Shown here piece by piece: positions 35,871 to 44,992 of a stretch of DNA of 64,000 bases. The first letter of the stretch is position 1. Each line of letters opens with the position of its first letter. A program made the position numbers and the translations under genes. A model generated the notes under the pieces. The model had not been told where the DNA came from, searched no databases, and saw only the letters and a program-made list of their open reading frames with translations. Where the stretch lies: positions 434,001-498,000 of the forward strand of contig NZ_CP051677.1 in NCBI RefSeq assembly GCF_012849055.1, in the 5' to 3' direction. The DNA comes from Spirosoma rhododendri. Lineage in GTDB: Bacteria; Bacteroidota; Bacteroidia; Cytophagales; Spirosomataceae.

Positions 35871-37189
35871 TACTCTTTCCCCAGCCCCTTCTTATACACT
35901 GCCAGGGCACGCAGGCGGGTTTCGCTGGCGTCGACCATCGGTTTGGGGTACTTGTTGGGGTCGTCGACTTCGGGGACCCACTTCCTGATGTACTCACTTT
36001 TTGGGTCAAACTTTTTCGTTTGCGAGTCGGGGCTGAACACCCGGAAATACGGCGACGCGTCGGTGCCGGACCCGGCCGCCCACTGCCAGCCGCCGTTGTT
36101 CGCGGAGAGGTCATAGTCGCGGAGTTTTTTGCCGAAATACGCTTCGCCCCACCGCCAGTCGATGAGCAGGTTTTTGCACAGGAAACTGGCCGTAATCATG
36201 CGAACGCGGTTGTGCATCCAGCCAATCGTGTTGAGTTGCCGCATCCCCGCGTCGATGATCGGGAAGCCTGTTTCGCCTTTGCACCACTTTTCAAATTCGG
36301 CCTCGTCGTTGCGCCACTTGATATGGTCGTACTCGCGCCGAAACGAGTTTTTCTCGACATGCGGAAAGTGGTCGAGTACCTGAAAATAGAAGTCCCGCCA
36401 GCACAGTTCATTCAGAAACGTCTTGTCTTTCGCTTCGTGGGCCTGCCGCGCCAGTTCCCGAATGCTGATCGTGCCGAAACGCAGGTGCATACTCAGATGA
36501 CTCGTTCCGTCTTCATCGGCCGGAAAATCGCGGGTCTTTCCGTAGTGGTCGAGCACCTTGTCGGGTACGGTGCGGGGCGGAATGTTGTCCGTCACAGATT
36601 CAAACCCCATCGACTTCAGCGACGGCACCGGCAATGCCTTCGTCTGATAATAATTCTTCTCGTACGTCTCCGTCGGATACGATTTCAGGTAAAACTCATT
36701 GAGTTTGGCGTGCCACGTCTTGCTGTAGGGCGTAAACACCGTGTAGGGCGTCTGTTTGGCCTTACTCAGAATCTCGTCGCGGTCGAAGATCGTCTGGTCT
36801 TTGAAGCTGTGAAAGCCGATACCTTTTTTGTCGAGCAATTCACCGATAGCCTTATCGCGGTCTTTGGCGTAAACTTCGTAGTCGTAATTGGTATAAACGG
36901 CGTCGATGTCGTATTTCTTGATGAGCGTTTCCCATACGGCCTCCGGCTTGCCGTACTCAACATAAATCGCCGAACCCAGCTTTGCCAGTTCGTCGCGCAG
37001 CCGTTCAATTTCCTGCACCAGAAACGTCACCCGCCGGTCGTGCTTGTCGTCCAGCGCGTCGAGAATGGTTTTGTCGAAGATAAAGACGGGGAGTACAGGT
37101 TTGCCGCTGCGCAGCGCGTGGTAGAGAGCCGCATTGTCGTGCAGACGCAGGTCGCGCCGGAGCCAGACGAGCGATAAAGGTTCAGCCAT
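35870..37189 (-). CDS. Deoxyribodipyrimidine photolyase (class I, cryptochrome/photolyase family)
   Basis: The protein has 439 aa from ATG 37189 (MAEPLSLVWLRRDLRLHDNA). The N-terminal Rossmann photolyase domain includes PVLPVFIFDKTILD. The C-terminal FAD domain has FLNELCWRDFYFQVLDHFPH, PIIDAGMRQLNTIGWMHNRV and LLIDWRWGEAYFGKKLRDYD, then GGWQWAAGSGTDASPYFRVF, the FAD/CPD-binding core. It splits cyclobutane dimers with blue light. A shorter start than the open frame is preferred because the extra 29 codons cover the dispersed repeat around 37201-37250. Confidence 0.95.
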   Translation of the reverse strand: MAEPLSLVWLRRDLRLHDNAALYHALRSGKPVLPVFIFDKTILDALDDKHDRRVTFLVQEIERLRDELAKLGSAIYVEYGKPEAVWETLIKKYDIDAVYTNYDYEVYAKDRDKAIGELLDKKGIGFHSFKDQTIFDRDEILSKAKQTPYTVFTPYSKTWHAKLNEFYLKSYPTETYEKNYYQTKALPVPSLKSMGFESVTDNIPPRTVPDKVLDHYGKTRDFPADEDGTSHLSMHLRFGTISIRELARQAHEAKDKTFLNELCWRDFYFQVLDHFPHVEKNSFRREYDHIKWRNDEAEFEKWCKGETGFPIIDAGMRQLNTIGWMHNRVRMITASFLCKNLLIDWRWGEAYFGKKLRDYDLSANNGGWQWAAGSGTDASPYFRVFSPDSQTKKFDPKSEYIRKWVPEVDDPNKYPKPMVDASETRLRALAVYKKGLGKE

Positions 37190-37277
37190 ATTTTCAGCGT
37201 ACGGTCTACAGTTTTCGGTAGCCCAATTAGATCGGTTTACGGTACAAACCGGCTGTTGGGGAAAATGGTTGGACACG

Positions 37278-37316
37278 AAAAAGCCGCTGACCAGTTTCCT
37301 GCGCCAGCGGCTTTTT
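37278..37316. terminator. Bidirectional terminator
   Basis: AAAAAGCCGCTG (37278-37289) pairs perfectly with CAGCGGCTTTTT (37305-37316). It follows the minus-strand TonB-C-like gene, whose stop is at 37338. Confidence 0.88.
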
Positions 37317-37337
37317 CTGTATCGTACGTGCCTTGCG

Positions 37338-37685
37338 CTATTCCGGCTGGAAGCGCAGCCGGACGGTGTGCAGTTCGCCCGTGTCGCTGCCGTAGCCAGC
37401 CAGTTTCTTACCCGTAAGTTGCCGCGTCAGGCTGTTGTTGATTTGCTCGTTATGGCTGAACACCGACAACTGACACACTTCATTTTCAGCGTTGACCCGA
37501 AACTGAATCACGACGACGCCGGCCTGTTGCGCCTGCTTCAGCGCGTCGGGCGTTGATATGTAACTCGCCAGCTGTTTTTCCAGACTGGCTTTTGGCGCTT
37601 TTAGTTTGCGGCTTTTGGCGGGGTCAGCATAGACCTGCGTCGCCAGGAAGCCTACCAGCGCAACGAGAAAAAGAGACTTTTTCAT
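37338..37685 (-). CDS. Small exported protein with TonB C-terminal-like fold
   Basis: The 116-aa protein starts MKKSLFLVALVGFLATQVYA, a signal peptide; an ATG three codons upstream (37694) is equally possible. The mature part (SLEKQLASYISTPDALKQAQ, VVVIQFRVNAENEVCQLSVF, DTGELHTVRLRFQPE) resembles a TonB C-terminal/energy-transducer-like beta-alpha-beta unit with no transmembrane anchor. Such small periplasmic proteins are frequent in Cytophagales and have no known partner. Confidence 0.78.
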   Translation of the reverse strand: MKKSLFLVALVGFLATQVYADPAKSRKLKAPKASLEKQLASYISTPDALKQAQQAGVVVIQFRVNAENEVCQLSVFSHNEQINNSLTRQLTGKKLAGYGSDTGELHTVRLRFQPE

Positions 37686-37758
37686 TGACTTCATTAATTA
37701 AGGTGAATAGTATATCGCCTGTTAGGTCGCCCCGAAACCGCGTTAACTTACATTACTG

Positions 37759-37805
37759 TAATATTACGCCAATGTTATCTAAATGTTAACATTGGCGTAA
37801 TATTA
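37759..37805. repeat. 19-bp perfect inverted repeat (AT-rich)
   Basis: Arms 37759-37777 and 37787-37805 (TAATATTACGCCAATGTTA and its complement) are perfect, with a 9-nt loop. It lies in the 427-bp gap 37686-38112, which shows no gene. Confidence 0.8.
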
Positions 37806-37920
37806 ATTATTATTCGGTCAGCAAAGAGTATGTAATCAAGGGATTATACTGCGCCAATAATCTACTATTCAGCATATTAATCAATACTTTCTCATACGAC
37901 CTGCTATTACCCCAATATTA

Positions 37921-37983
37921 ACAAACGGTCTATTACAAAGCGGACGCTACACTACAGCATCCACTTTGTAATAGACCGTTTGT
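37921..37983. repeat. 20-bp perfect inverted repeat, possible terminator of the S15-type hydrolase
   Basis: ACAAACGGTCTATTACAAAG (37921-37940) pairs perfectly with 37964-37983, around a 23-nt loop. It is about 130 bp downstream of the hydrolase stop. Neither flank has a long T-run, so a terminator role is uncertain. Confidence 0.75.
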
Positions 37984-38112
37984 CTTGAATTTTTCGGCTT
38001 TCATTCAAACTGCCCCTGTCGTTCCTCTTACGTCGCATGGGCGGATCGGGTGGAACGGCAAAAACGATTCCTGACCGGTTGCCCAGGCAGTCATGATTTG
38101 ATCCGGCAATCG

Positions 38113-40068
38113 TTAACGCAGCTGCTGCATCTGAATGGCTGATGGGTGTGTCGCGTCGTGATAAAGCCGGATCGTTGCTTTTTTGTAGTCGCTGTCGTTG
38201 GCCGTACCGATGTTGATAAACTGTTGCGGATTCCGATCAACCAGCGGGAACCACGAACTCTGCACCTGCACCATCAGCCGGTGGCCTTTGCGGAACGTAT
38301 GCATCACGTCGGGAAGCTGCACTTTTACCTCGGTGGGCTGATTCGGCGCAAACGCTTCGGGTTTTTCGAATGAGTTGCGGAACCGCCCCCGGATAACTTC
38401 CGCCCGCACCAGCCGCTGATACCCGGCTAGCTGAACACCCTTCAACGGACTGGTTGCTTTGCTGAAATCGGGGCTTTGCGTCGTGTCGGGCAGCACGTCG
38501 ATTACCTTGACGATGAAGTCGGCGTCGGTGCCGGAGGTGGCGGCAAAGAGGGTTGCATCGATAGGTCCGGCTATAATCATGTCGGCGGTGAGCGGTTCGG
38601 TTTCAAAGACCAGCACATCAGGCCGACGACTGGCAAAGCGTTGGTCTTCAATCATGTACTGATTGTTGCGCCGGGCAAACACACCATCGGTATACGGTAC
38701 CGGTTTGGCGGGATCGCTGACGTACTCGGCGAAAGCATCTGTACTGGCGGGTTTGGTCGCAGTCAACTGCTGATTGGCAGACAGATAGAATGTCTTGCCC
38801 TGCCCTGCTGCCGGGGGCCACTGCTCAAACGACCGCCACGCGTCGACGCCCGTATCGAACACGCGCGCTTCGGGTTGATCGAACGTTCCTTTACTTTTCA
38901 GGTGGTAACTGAAAAAGCGGGTTTCAATGCTGTCGCGGTAGTATTTGGCCGTGTTCTGCCCGAAACTAAGCGGCCCAAACTGACTCCAGTCGGCCCGCGA
39001 CCAGGCCCCGTGCGTCCACGGCCCCATAACCAGTTTGTTCTGGCTTTTCGATTGCTCTTCGATGGCTTTGTAGGTGTTCACCGCGCCGAACAGGTCTTCG
39101 GCGTCGAACCAGCCGCCCACGACCAGCGTGGCGGGGGTCAGGTTTTTCAGGTGCGGACGGATGTTGCGGCTCTGCCAGTACGCGTCGTAGGTGTCGTGCT
39201 GAATGTACTCGTTCCAGATTTTGCTTTTCTGGTTGTAGTACTGCGGCCCGTTGGCATTTTTCAGCGCGCCCATCTTCAGAAAAAACTGGTACGCGTCTTT
39301 AATCGGCGCGTTGAACAGCGGGGCATAGTCTTCGACAGGCCCGTTGCGGGGACCGTCGAAGTAGTTCATAAACCCGAAATTGTCGAGCAGGAAAAACGCG
39401 CCTTTATGCCGGGCGTCGTCACCAATAAACTCGTCGGTGACGGGAGCCTGTGGCGACACCGCTTTCAGGGCAGGGTGAGCGCCGGGCAGAGCCGCCGACG
39501 CGTAAAAGCCGGGATACGAAATGCCCATCAGCCCAACACGCTCGTTGGTCGGCAGGTTTTTAAGCAACCAGTCGATGGTGTCGTAGGTGTCGGTACTTTC
39601 GTCGGTTCCGGCGGGTGCCGCCGTCTGCCCCTTCTTGCCTTTTCTCGGCGTCGTAGACATACTGCGATTCAGGGCGGGCGTCATTTCCTCGAACTGCCCC
39701 TCGCTCATGTACCGCCCCCGAACGTCCTGCGTAACGAAGATGTATTTTTCCTGCGACAGCTCTTTCGATGGTCCCGGCCCCGACTTCGGATAGTTCGATT
39801 CGCCGTACGGCCCCGCCGAATAGGGCGTCCGTTCCATAAGCACCGGGTAGCGGTTCGTCGGCGATGCGTCGGTTGGTACGTAGATCGTCGTGTACAGCTT
39901 CACCCCGTCGCGCATAACGATCTGCCGGTCGAGTTTGCGGTAGTTCTGCCGGACGAACAGCGAGTCGCTACCCGGCGTCTGCGCGTAGCAGAGGGAAGCG
40001 AGGAGAAGAAGGTTTACAGTTTTCAGTATACGGTTTACGGCGGTCCGTCGCATGGCCTGTTGATGCAT
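38113..40068 (-). CDS. CocE/NonD-family hydrolase (X-Pro dipeptidyl-peptidase S15-like)
   Basis: The 651-aa protein begins MHQQAMRRTAVNRILKTVNL, then LLLASLCYAQ as signal peptide; the ATG at 40053 (MRRTAV) is an alternative. The alpha/beta-hydrolase domain has IVMRDGVKLYTTIYVPTD, FVTQDVRGRYMSEGQFEE and the nucleophile elbow VGLMGISYPGFYASAAL (Ser in GISYPG). The C-terminal jelly-roll domain (PEAFAPNQPTEVKVQLPDVM, KGHRLMVQVQSSWFPLVDRN) is typical. Relatives cleave glutaryl-cephalosporins, cocaine-like esters or X-Pro dipeptides; the substrate is unknown. The signal-peptide codons overlap a copy of a dispersed repeat. Confidence 0.9.
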   Translation of the reverse strand: MHQQAMRRTAVNRILKTVNLLLLASLCYAQTPGSDSLFVRQNYRKLDRQIVMRDGVKLYTTIYVPTDASPTNRYPVLMERTPYSAGPYGESNYPKSGPGPSKELSQEKYIFVTQDVRGRYMSEGQFEEMTPALNRSMSTTPRKGKKGQTAAPAGTDESTDTYDTIDWLLKNLPTNERVGLMGISYPGFYASAALPGAHPALKAVSPQAPVTDEFIGDDARHKGAFFLLDNFGFMNYFDGPRNGPVEDYAPLFNAPIKDAYQFFLKMGALKNANGPQYYNQKSKIWNEYIQHDTYDAYWQSRNIRPHLKNLTPATLVVGGWFDAEDLFGAVNTYKAIEEQSKSQNKLVMGPWTHGAWSRADWSQFGPLSFGQNTAKYYRDSIETRFFSYHLKSKGTFDQPEARVFDTGVDAWRSFEQWPPAAGQGKTFYLSANQQLTATKPASTDAFAEYVSDPAKPVPYTDGVFARRNNQYMIEDQRFASRRPDVLVFETEPLTADMIIAGPIDATLFAATSGTDADFIVKVIDVLPDTTQSPDFSKATSPLKGVQLAGYQRLVRAEVIRGRFRNSFEKPEAFAPNQPTEVKVQLPDVMHTFRKGHRLMVQVQSSWFPLVDRNPQQFINIGTANDSDYKKATIRLYHDATHPSAIQMQQLR

Positions 40069-40190
40069 AGTTTCGTCGATTGTGTCTGATGTCGCAAACT
40101 ACGAACGAATCAACTCAGACACTTACGGACCCCCAAAACCTGCGCGACAGACCTTCGTAAACTGAAAACCGTAAACTGTATACCATATAC
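40011..40190. repeat. Dispersed repeat, ACTGAAAACCGTA family, flanking the hydrolase start
   Basis: GGTTTACAGTTTTCAGTATA-CGGTTTACGG (40011-40040) faces TAAACTGAAAACCGTAAACT-GTATACCATATACC (near 40157-40190). The first part is inside the hydrolase coding region and encodes NRILKTVNL of its signal peptide. Confidence 0.6.
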
Positions 40191-40194
40191 CGCC

Positions 40195-42438
40195 CTACAA
40201 CTTCGCTCCTCGCAGCCGGAGGCTGTTGCTGACGACGGACACTGAACTCAAGGCCATAGCCGCGCTGGCGATCATGGGGCTGAGCAGGAAGCCGAAGGCG
40301 GGGTATAGCAGTCCGGCGGCAATGGGAATACCGATCAGGTTGTAGACGAACGCCCAGAACAGGTTTTGTCGAATAGTGCGGACAGTCTTGCGGGCCAGCG
40401 TAAGTGCTTTCGGTACGCTCGTCAGGTCGGTGGAGATGAGCGTCATGCGGGCCACGTCGAGCGCGATGTCGGCCCCGCGTCCCATCGCCATGCTGACGTC
40501 GGCCTGGGCCAGCGCTGGGGCGTCGTTGATACCGTCGCCGACCATCGCGACGGTGCAGCCATGCCGCTGCAACTGCTCTACGAAATGGGCTTTATCAGCG
40601 GGAAGTACGCCAGCCTGCACGCGTTCAATGCCGACCTGCGCGGCCACGGCGGCAGCGGTACGGGCATTGTCGCCGGTCAGCATATGCACGGTGATGCCCC
40701 GTTGCTGCAACTCCGCAACCGCCTGTTTAGCCGACGGCCGGATGGGGTCGGCAATGGCAAGGATAGCCAGCACCGGCTGACCAGCGCGGGCGAAGAAAAC
40801 GACCGTTTTGGCCTGACTTTCCCACATATTAACCTGGTTATCCACATTGGCAGGGACGCTAACCTGATTTTCGGCCAGCAGACTCCGGTTACCGATCAGA
40901 TACGTTTTGCCGTCGTATCGCCCCGTCACGCCCTGCCCCGTCAGGCTGTCGAAGTCGGCTAGTCGGGCGGGCGTTACTCCTGATCCGGTCAGGTAGTTGA
41001 CAACGGCTTCGGCCAGCGGGTGTTCTGATTTGGATTCGAGTGCCAGCAATACCGATTCCAGCGACGCTTTATCACCGCTGTCAATGAGCCACAGACTATC
41101 CGTAACGGTTGGTTTACCTTCGGTGATGGTACCGGTTTTGTCGAGCACGACGGCGTTGATTTTGCTGCCCAGTTCCAGACTTTCGGCGTCTTTAACGAGG
41201 ATATTCGATTCGGCTCCTTTGCCAATACCGACCATGATCGCGGTGGGTGTCGCCAGCCCAAGCGCACAGGGGCAGGCAATAACCAGCACCGTCACAGCCG
41301 TCAGCAGACCCGTCGTCAGGGCCGTTCCGGGTGGGCCGAACACCAGCCAGCCGAGGAACGTCAGCAGGGCAATACCGAGCACGACCGGCACAAACACCCC
41401 CGCCACCCGGTCGACCAGCTGTTGAACGGGAGCTTTGCTGCCCTGCGCGTCCTGCACCGACCGGATAATCCGGGCCAGCACCGTATCGGTCCCGACCTTT
41501 GCCGCTTCGAACCGAAACGCGCCTTTCTGGTTGATTGTCCCGGCGAAAACCGCGTCGCCAGCCGATTTGCCGACCGGTATGGGTTCGCCACTAATCAGGC
41601 TTTCATCGACAAACGAACTGCCCGATAGCACAGCCCCATCGACGGCGATTCGTTCGCCGGGGCGCACCGCCAGCACCTGACCGGGCAGCACGTCGGCCAG
41701 CGGGACTTCCCGTTCGATCTCGTTTTCAACCACGCGCACCGTTTGCGGCTGCATTCCGATCAGCTTTTTGATGGCCAATCCCGTGTTCGACTTGGCCCGC
41801 TCTTCCAGCAGTTTACCCAGCGAAATAAAGGCGATGATGACCGCTGCGGCTTCGAAATACACATGCGGCTGTTGCCCCCGGTCGAGCCAGAACTGCGGAT
41901 ACAGTGTATTAAAGGCGCTGAACAGAAAGGCGATACCGGTGCTGAGTGCCACCAGCGTATCCATGTTGGCCATGCCGTGCCGGGCCTGTCGCCACGCATT
42001 GACGAAGTACGACCGGCCCAGCCAGAACACCACCGGAGCCGTCAGCACCAGCATGATACCGTTGGCGTAGGGCCAGTTCATGCCGAACATACCCAGCACG
42101 AGTACCGGCGCGGCCAGCACCACAGCCCAGACCGTACGCTGCTTCAGATCGGCATAGTGTTGCTGCCGGGCTTCTTCCTGTACAGCATTGGGGTCTTCAG
42201 CGTCGATAACCAGATCATATCCAATCGACTGAACAGCTTTTTGCAGCGTATCGGGCGTAGTCTGTTTGGGGTCGTACTGCACCCAGGCAGTTTGATTAGC
42301 GTAGTTGACCCCGGCATCGACAACCCCCGCCGTGTGCTTCAGCATCGACTCGACGCTGACGGCGCAGGCGGCACAACTCATTTCCAGTACCGGGTATGTT
42401 TTCCGAACCGCTGACGCGGGCTTCGTGCTTGTATTCAT
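40195..42438 (-). CDS. copA: Copper-translocating P1B-type ATPase
   Basis: The protein has 747 aa from ATG 42438 (MNTSTKPASAVRKTYPVLEM); the longer open frame lacks features. An N-terminal HMA domain has MSCAAC (Cys22, Cys25). Catalytic motifs: VIACPCALGLATPTA (CPC metal site), VVLDKTGTITEGKP (phosphorylated Asp), SKSEHPLAEAV (HP motif) and MVGDGINDAPALAQADVSMA. C-terminal helices with YNLIGIPIAAGLLYPAFGF and MIASAAMALSSVSVVSNSL match Cu(I) pumps. It exports copper across the inner membrane. It is divergent from a membrane AraC-type regulator; no CopZ or CueR-like gene is nearby. Confidence 0.94.
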   Translation of the reverse strand: MNTSTKPASAVRKTYPVLEMSCAACAVSVESMLKHTAGVVDAGVNYANQTAWVQYDPKQTTPDTLQKAVQSIGYDLVIDAEDPNAVQEEARQQHYADLKQRTVWAVVLAAPVLVLGMFGMNWPYANGIMLVLTAPVVFWLGRSYFVNAWRQARHGMANMDTLVALSTGIAFLFSAFNTLYPQFWLDRGQQPHVYFEAAAVIIAFISLGKLLEERAKSNTGLAIKKLIGMQPQTVRVVENEIEREVPLADVLPGQVLAVRPGERIAVDGAVLSGSSFVDESLISGEPIPVGKSAGDAVFAGTINQKGAFRFEAAKVGTDTVLARIIRSVQDAQGSKAPVQQLVDRVAGVFVPVVLGIALLTFLGWLVFGPPGTALTTGLLTAVTVLVIACPCALGLATPTAIMVGIGKGAESNILVKDAESLELGSKINAVVLDKTGTITEGKPTVTDSLWLIDSGDKASLESVLLALESKSEHPLAEAVVNYLTGSGVTPARLADFDSLTGQGVTGRYDGKTYLIGNRSLLAENQVSVPANVDNQVNMWESQAKTVVFFARAGQPVLAILAIADPIRPSAKQAVAELQQRGITVHMLTGDNARTAAAVAAQVGIERVQAGVLPADKAHFVEQLQRHGCTVAMVGDGINDAPALAQADVSMAMGRGADIALDVARMTLISTDLTSVPKALTLARKTVRTIRQNLFWAFVYNLIGIPIAAGLLYPAFGFLLSPMIASAAMALSSVSVVSNSLRLRGAKL

Positions 42439-42549
42439 AGCTGACAGAACGGGCGATTGACGCCGTCCGCCTATGTAACAACAAAGCTGTTCCCCTCCGT
42501 TTCCCGACCAGTGTACATAATTGGGGTATGGTTTTATACCGCCGGGCTT

Positions 42550-42557
42550 TACCTTTA
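42550..42557 (+). promoter_or_regulatory. Candidate -7 box (TACCTTTA) for the AraC-type gene
   Basis: TACCTTTA matches TAnnTTTG except the last base and lies 50 bp before the ATG at 42608. A short inverted repeat GGTAT...ATACC (42525-42540) sits just upstream in the 169-bp divergent region shared with copA. Confidence 0.35.
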
Positions 42558-42607
42558 CAGAGGTGGCAAACGGCACGCCATCAGACCCGCCCATTCCGTC
42601 GCTGCTC

Positions 42608-43723
42608 ATGCAGGTTCACGTAAGCCTGGCTATTTTGCTGGCCAATGCCATCGTCATCATCGGCTTCTTTTCGGCCGGGCTTCTGCTGTTTGTATCTACT
42701 AATCGACAAGCCAACCGGTTTCTGGCGCTGCTGATGTTCAGCATCTCGTGTTGGCTAATCGACGGGCTGTTTCGGCTGGCCAATATCTACGGGCAAAACG
42801 CCAGTCTTTATTTCTTGCCCATCTTTTATTCGCTAGGCTTCGGCCCCCTGATCTATTTCTACGTTCGCAGCCTAACGGACAGCCAGTTTGTGTTTACCCG
42901 GCACCACGCCTGGCACTTCCTGCCCGTTGCCATACAGGCCAGCCTCTACATCGTACTGTCGCTCAATAGCTACGAGTTTCGAGACTGGTTCTGGCAAACG
43001 ATTCATTACCCCGTTACGTACCGGATCGAGTTCGACGGTACATGGTTGTCTTTGCTGATTTACGTGGGTTTGTCGCTGCGGCTGTTGCAGTGGTATCGGC
43101 GGTATGTGCAGGAGAATTTTTCTGAAACCAGTCAGCTTACACTACGCTGGTTGCAGGTGCTGCTGATCGGACTGGTACTGATCTGCGGGCAGTGGACGTA
43201 TGAGATGGTGCTGCGCGACCGGTTCAATAGCTACTACGTCAACGACTATTCGTACTGGATGCTGGGCGTAGTATTGGTGGCTATGGGCATCGTTGGTCTT
43301 CAGCAGCGTACCATGGAGCAGGTGCAGTTTCACGCCGAAGCAACACCAGCCCCGCCATTTACCGAAAAGGCAGCCGACAAGGTCAACCCCGAATATTTAG
43401 AGCGCATTCGCCGGGCTATGAACATAGACAGACTGTACCTCAACCCTACCCTGACCCTGATCGAACTGGCGCAACACGTAAAGCTGAATCCAAAAGTGGT
43501 GTCGCAGGTCATTAACACCGGCATGCAGCAGTCGTTCAACGACTTCGTCAATGCCCACCGGGTAAGCGAAGTAAAGCAGCGACTCCACTCCGACGACCTC
43601 AACCGCTTTACGCTGCTGGGGATTGCGCTGGAGTCGGGCTTCAATTCAAAGACAACCTTCAACCGGATTTTCAAGGAGCATACTGGTCTGTCGCCAAGTG
43701 CCTTCGCCATGGCCCGCAGCTAG
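42608..43723 (+). CDS. AraC-family regulator with N-terminal seven-helix membrane region
   Basis: The protein has 371 aa from ATG 42608 (MQVHVSLAILLANAIVIIGF); the upstream part of the frame has no features. Six to seven hydrophobic segments fill residues about 5-230. The C-terminal HTH_18 domain (about 270-371) has LTLIELAQHVKLNPKVVSQV, FNDFVNAHRVSEVKQRLHSD and the AraC signature IALESGFNSKTTFNRIFKEH-TGLSPS. Membrane-anchored AraC regulators of this kind are common in Bacteroidota; the signal is unknown. Its divergence from copA makes control of copA possible but unproven. Confidence 0.92.
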   Translation: MQVHVSLAILLANAIVIIGFFSAGLLLFVSTNRQANRFLALLMFSISCWLIDGLFRLANIYGQNASLYFLPIFYSLGFGPLIYFYVRSLTDSQFVFTRHHAWHFLPVAIQASLYIVLSLNSYEFRDWFWQTIHYPVTYRIEFDGTWLSLLIYVGLSLRLLQWYRRYVQENFSETSQLTLRWLQVLLIGLVLICGQWTYEMVLRDRFNSYYVNDYSYWMLGVVLVAMGIVGLQQRTMEQVQFHAEATPAPPFTEKAADKVNPEYLERIRRAMNIDRLYLNPTLTLIELAQHVKLNPKVVSQVINTGMQQSFNDFVNAHRVSEVKQRLHSDDLNRFTLLGIALESGFNSKTTFNRIFKEHTGLSPSAFAMARS

Positions 43724-43786
43724 TCCCAAATCATCCGTTGGGACGTCTCAGGCCGAAAATGGGGCGCACAGGGCTGTTTCTACGCT

Positions 43787-43794
43787 CACCTTTG
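43787..43794 (+). promoter_or_regulatory. Candidate -7 box (CACCTTTG)
   Basis: CACCTTTG lies 31 bp before the ATG at 43826, the same octamer as at 12860 and at a similar distance. No clear -33 element. Confidence 0.4.
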
Positions 43795-43825
43795 CATCGT
43801 TCATTCACCAAAACGCCGAACGACG

Positions 43826-44329
43826 ATGCACACGACCCGCTTTCTTTTCGCCTGTTTGCTTACCGTATTCGCGGTGGCTGCGCTGCCAGCACAGGCCCAG
43901 ACCGGTTGGACCGATAAAAGCCGGATCATGCCTGACAAGCTGCGGGGCTTGCCCGTTGGCCTGACCCTCTGGCACACCAACAACCCCTGCATACCGGAGA
44001 AAACAGACAGTCTCTACGTCTGGAAACACAGCACCATGGTACGGGCCGACGTTGGCGATCTGGAGTTTGTAGAAGCGGGCAGTTATATCTGGTACGACGC
44101 GTCGGGCTGGCACCCGAATCTGCGGGAAAATGCGCAAGACTTCGCCGACAATTTTGGCTGTATCGACGGCAAACTTCCCCAAAACAAAGTCTTCACGTTT
44201 GTAAAAAACTGGCGTTTCGGCAAACAGCTCTACGGGGGCGACGCCCTCTGGTATATCATCGCCCGCGACAAAACGGGCAAGCTCTACAAGGGCTACGGCA
44301 TCATCGAAACCGAAGCGAAAACAAACTAA
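43826..44329 (+). CDS. Exported protein of unknown function
   Basis: The 167-aa protein starts MHTTRFLFACLLTVFAVAAL-PAQAQ, a clear signal peptide. The mature part has two Cys (NNPCIPEK, NFGCIDGK) and aromatic-rich beta strands (SYIWYDASGWHPNLRENAQD, GDALWYIIARDKTGKLYKGY). No family was recognised. It lies 62 bp before the YceI-like gene on the same strand, so cotranscription is likely. Confidence 0.78.
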   Translation: MHTTRFLFACLLTVFAVAALPAQAQTGWTDKSRIMPDKLRGLPVGLTLWHTNNPCIPEKTDSLYVWKHSTMVRADVGDLEFVEAGSYIWYDASGWHPNLRENAQDFADNFGCIDGKLPQNKVFTFVKNWRFGKQLYGGDALWYIIARDKTGKLYKGYGIIETEAKTN

Positions 44330-44391
44330 CACCGCCAACCGGCTGCCAGCGACGAAGCAGCCAATTACTTACAAACTCAAAAAACAAAGCC

Positions 44392-44961
44392 ATGAAAACG
44401 ATAGCCTGCCTCAGCCTTTTCCTAATCAGTACACTCTCCGCCGTGGCCCAGCGCTACGTGGCCGACAGCCAGCAAAGCAAACTAAGCTGGACGGGACACA
44501 GTGAAATCGGCAGTTACGCGCCCAGCGGTACGGTTCAGCTTCGGCAGGGACTTATTCAGGTGCGAAACGGTCAGATCAGTCAGGCACGGATCGACATCGA
44601 TATGCGGACGATTCAGCACGAAAATGGGCAGATGCAGACTCACCTGCGCGGTGAAGACTTTTTCGACACGGCCAAATTCCCGACGGCCACCTTCACCGTT
44701 CAGCAGATCAGCGGTGGGCAGGCAAGCGGTCTGTTGACGATCAAGGGCGTTACCAAACCGATTTCGTTTCCCGTCATGGTTACGCTCTCCGGCGACATGA
44801 TTCACCTGAAAGGGCAGGCCAGTATCGACCGAACGCTCTTTGGCGTCAACTATAATTCGACTAGTTTCTTCGCCGGGCTGGGCGACCACGCCATCCGCAA
44901 CACTTTCGAGCTAACATTCGACCTGCTGGCCCGTCGAGGCAATGCAGTAGCCGACCGATAG
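44392..44961 (+). CDS. YceI-family protein
   Basis: The 189-aa protein has a signal peptide MKTIACLSLFLISTLSAVAQ. The YceI lipocalin-like barrel is clear: YVADSQQSKLSWTGHSEIGS, ARIDIDMRTIQHENGQMQTH, LRGEDFFDTAKFPTATFTVQ, GLLTIKGVTKPISFPVMV and FGVNYNSTSFFAGLGDHAIR-NTFEL. YceI proteins bind isoprenoid or amphiphilic ligands in the periplasm. It is the second gene of the pair and is followed by a bidirectional terminator. Confidence 0.95.
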   Translation: MKTIACLSLFLISTLSAVAQRYVADSQQSKLSWTGHSEIGSYAPSGTVQLRQGLIQVRNGQISQARIDIDMRTIQHENGQMQTHLRGEDFFDTAKFPTATFTVQQISGGQASGLLTIKGVTKPISFPVMVTLSGDMIHLKGQASIDRTLFGVNYNSTSFFAGLGDHAIRNTFELTFDLLARRGNAVADR

Positions 44962-44992
44962 GGCAACAGGCAATTGTTGGTGAGCCGTATAA

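Noticed and set aside
38476..40089. A 537-aa plus-strand open frame
   Set aside because: It is antisense to the S15-type hydrolase, whose catalytic motif and signal peptide are clear; the plus frame shows no family feature.
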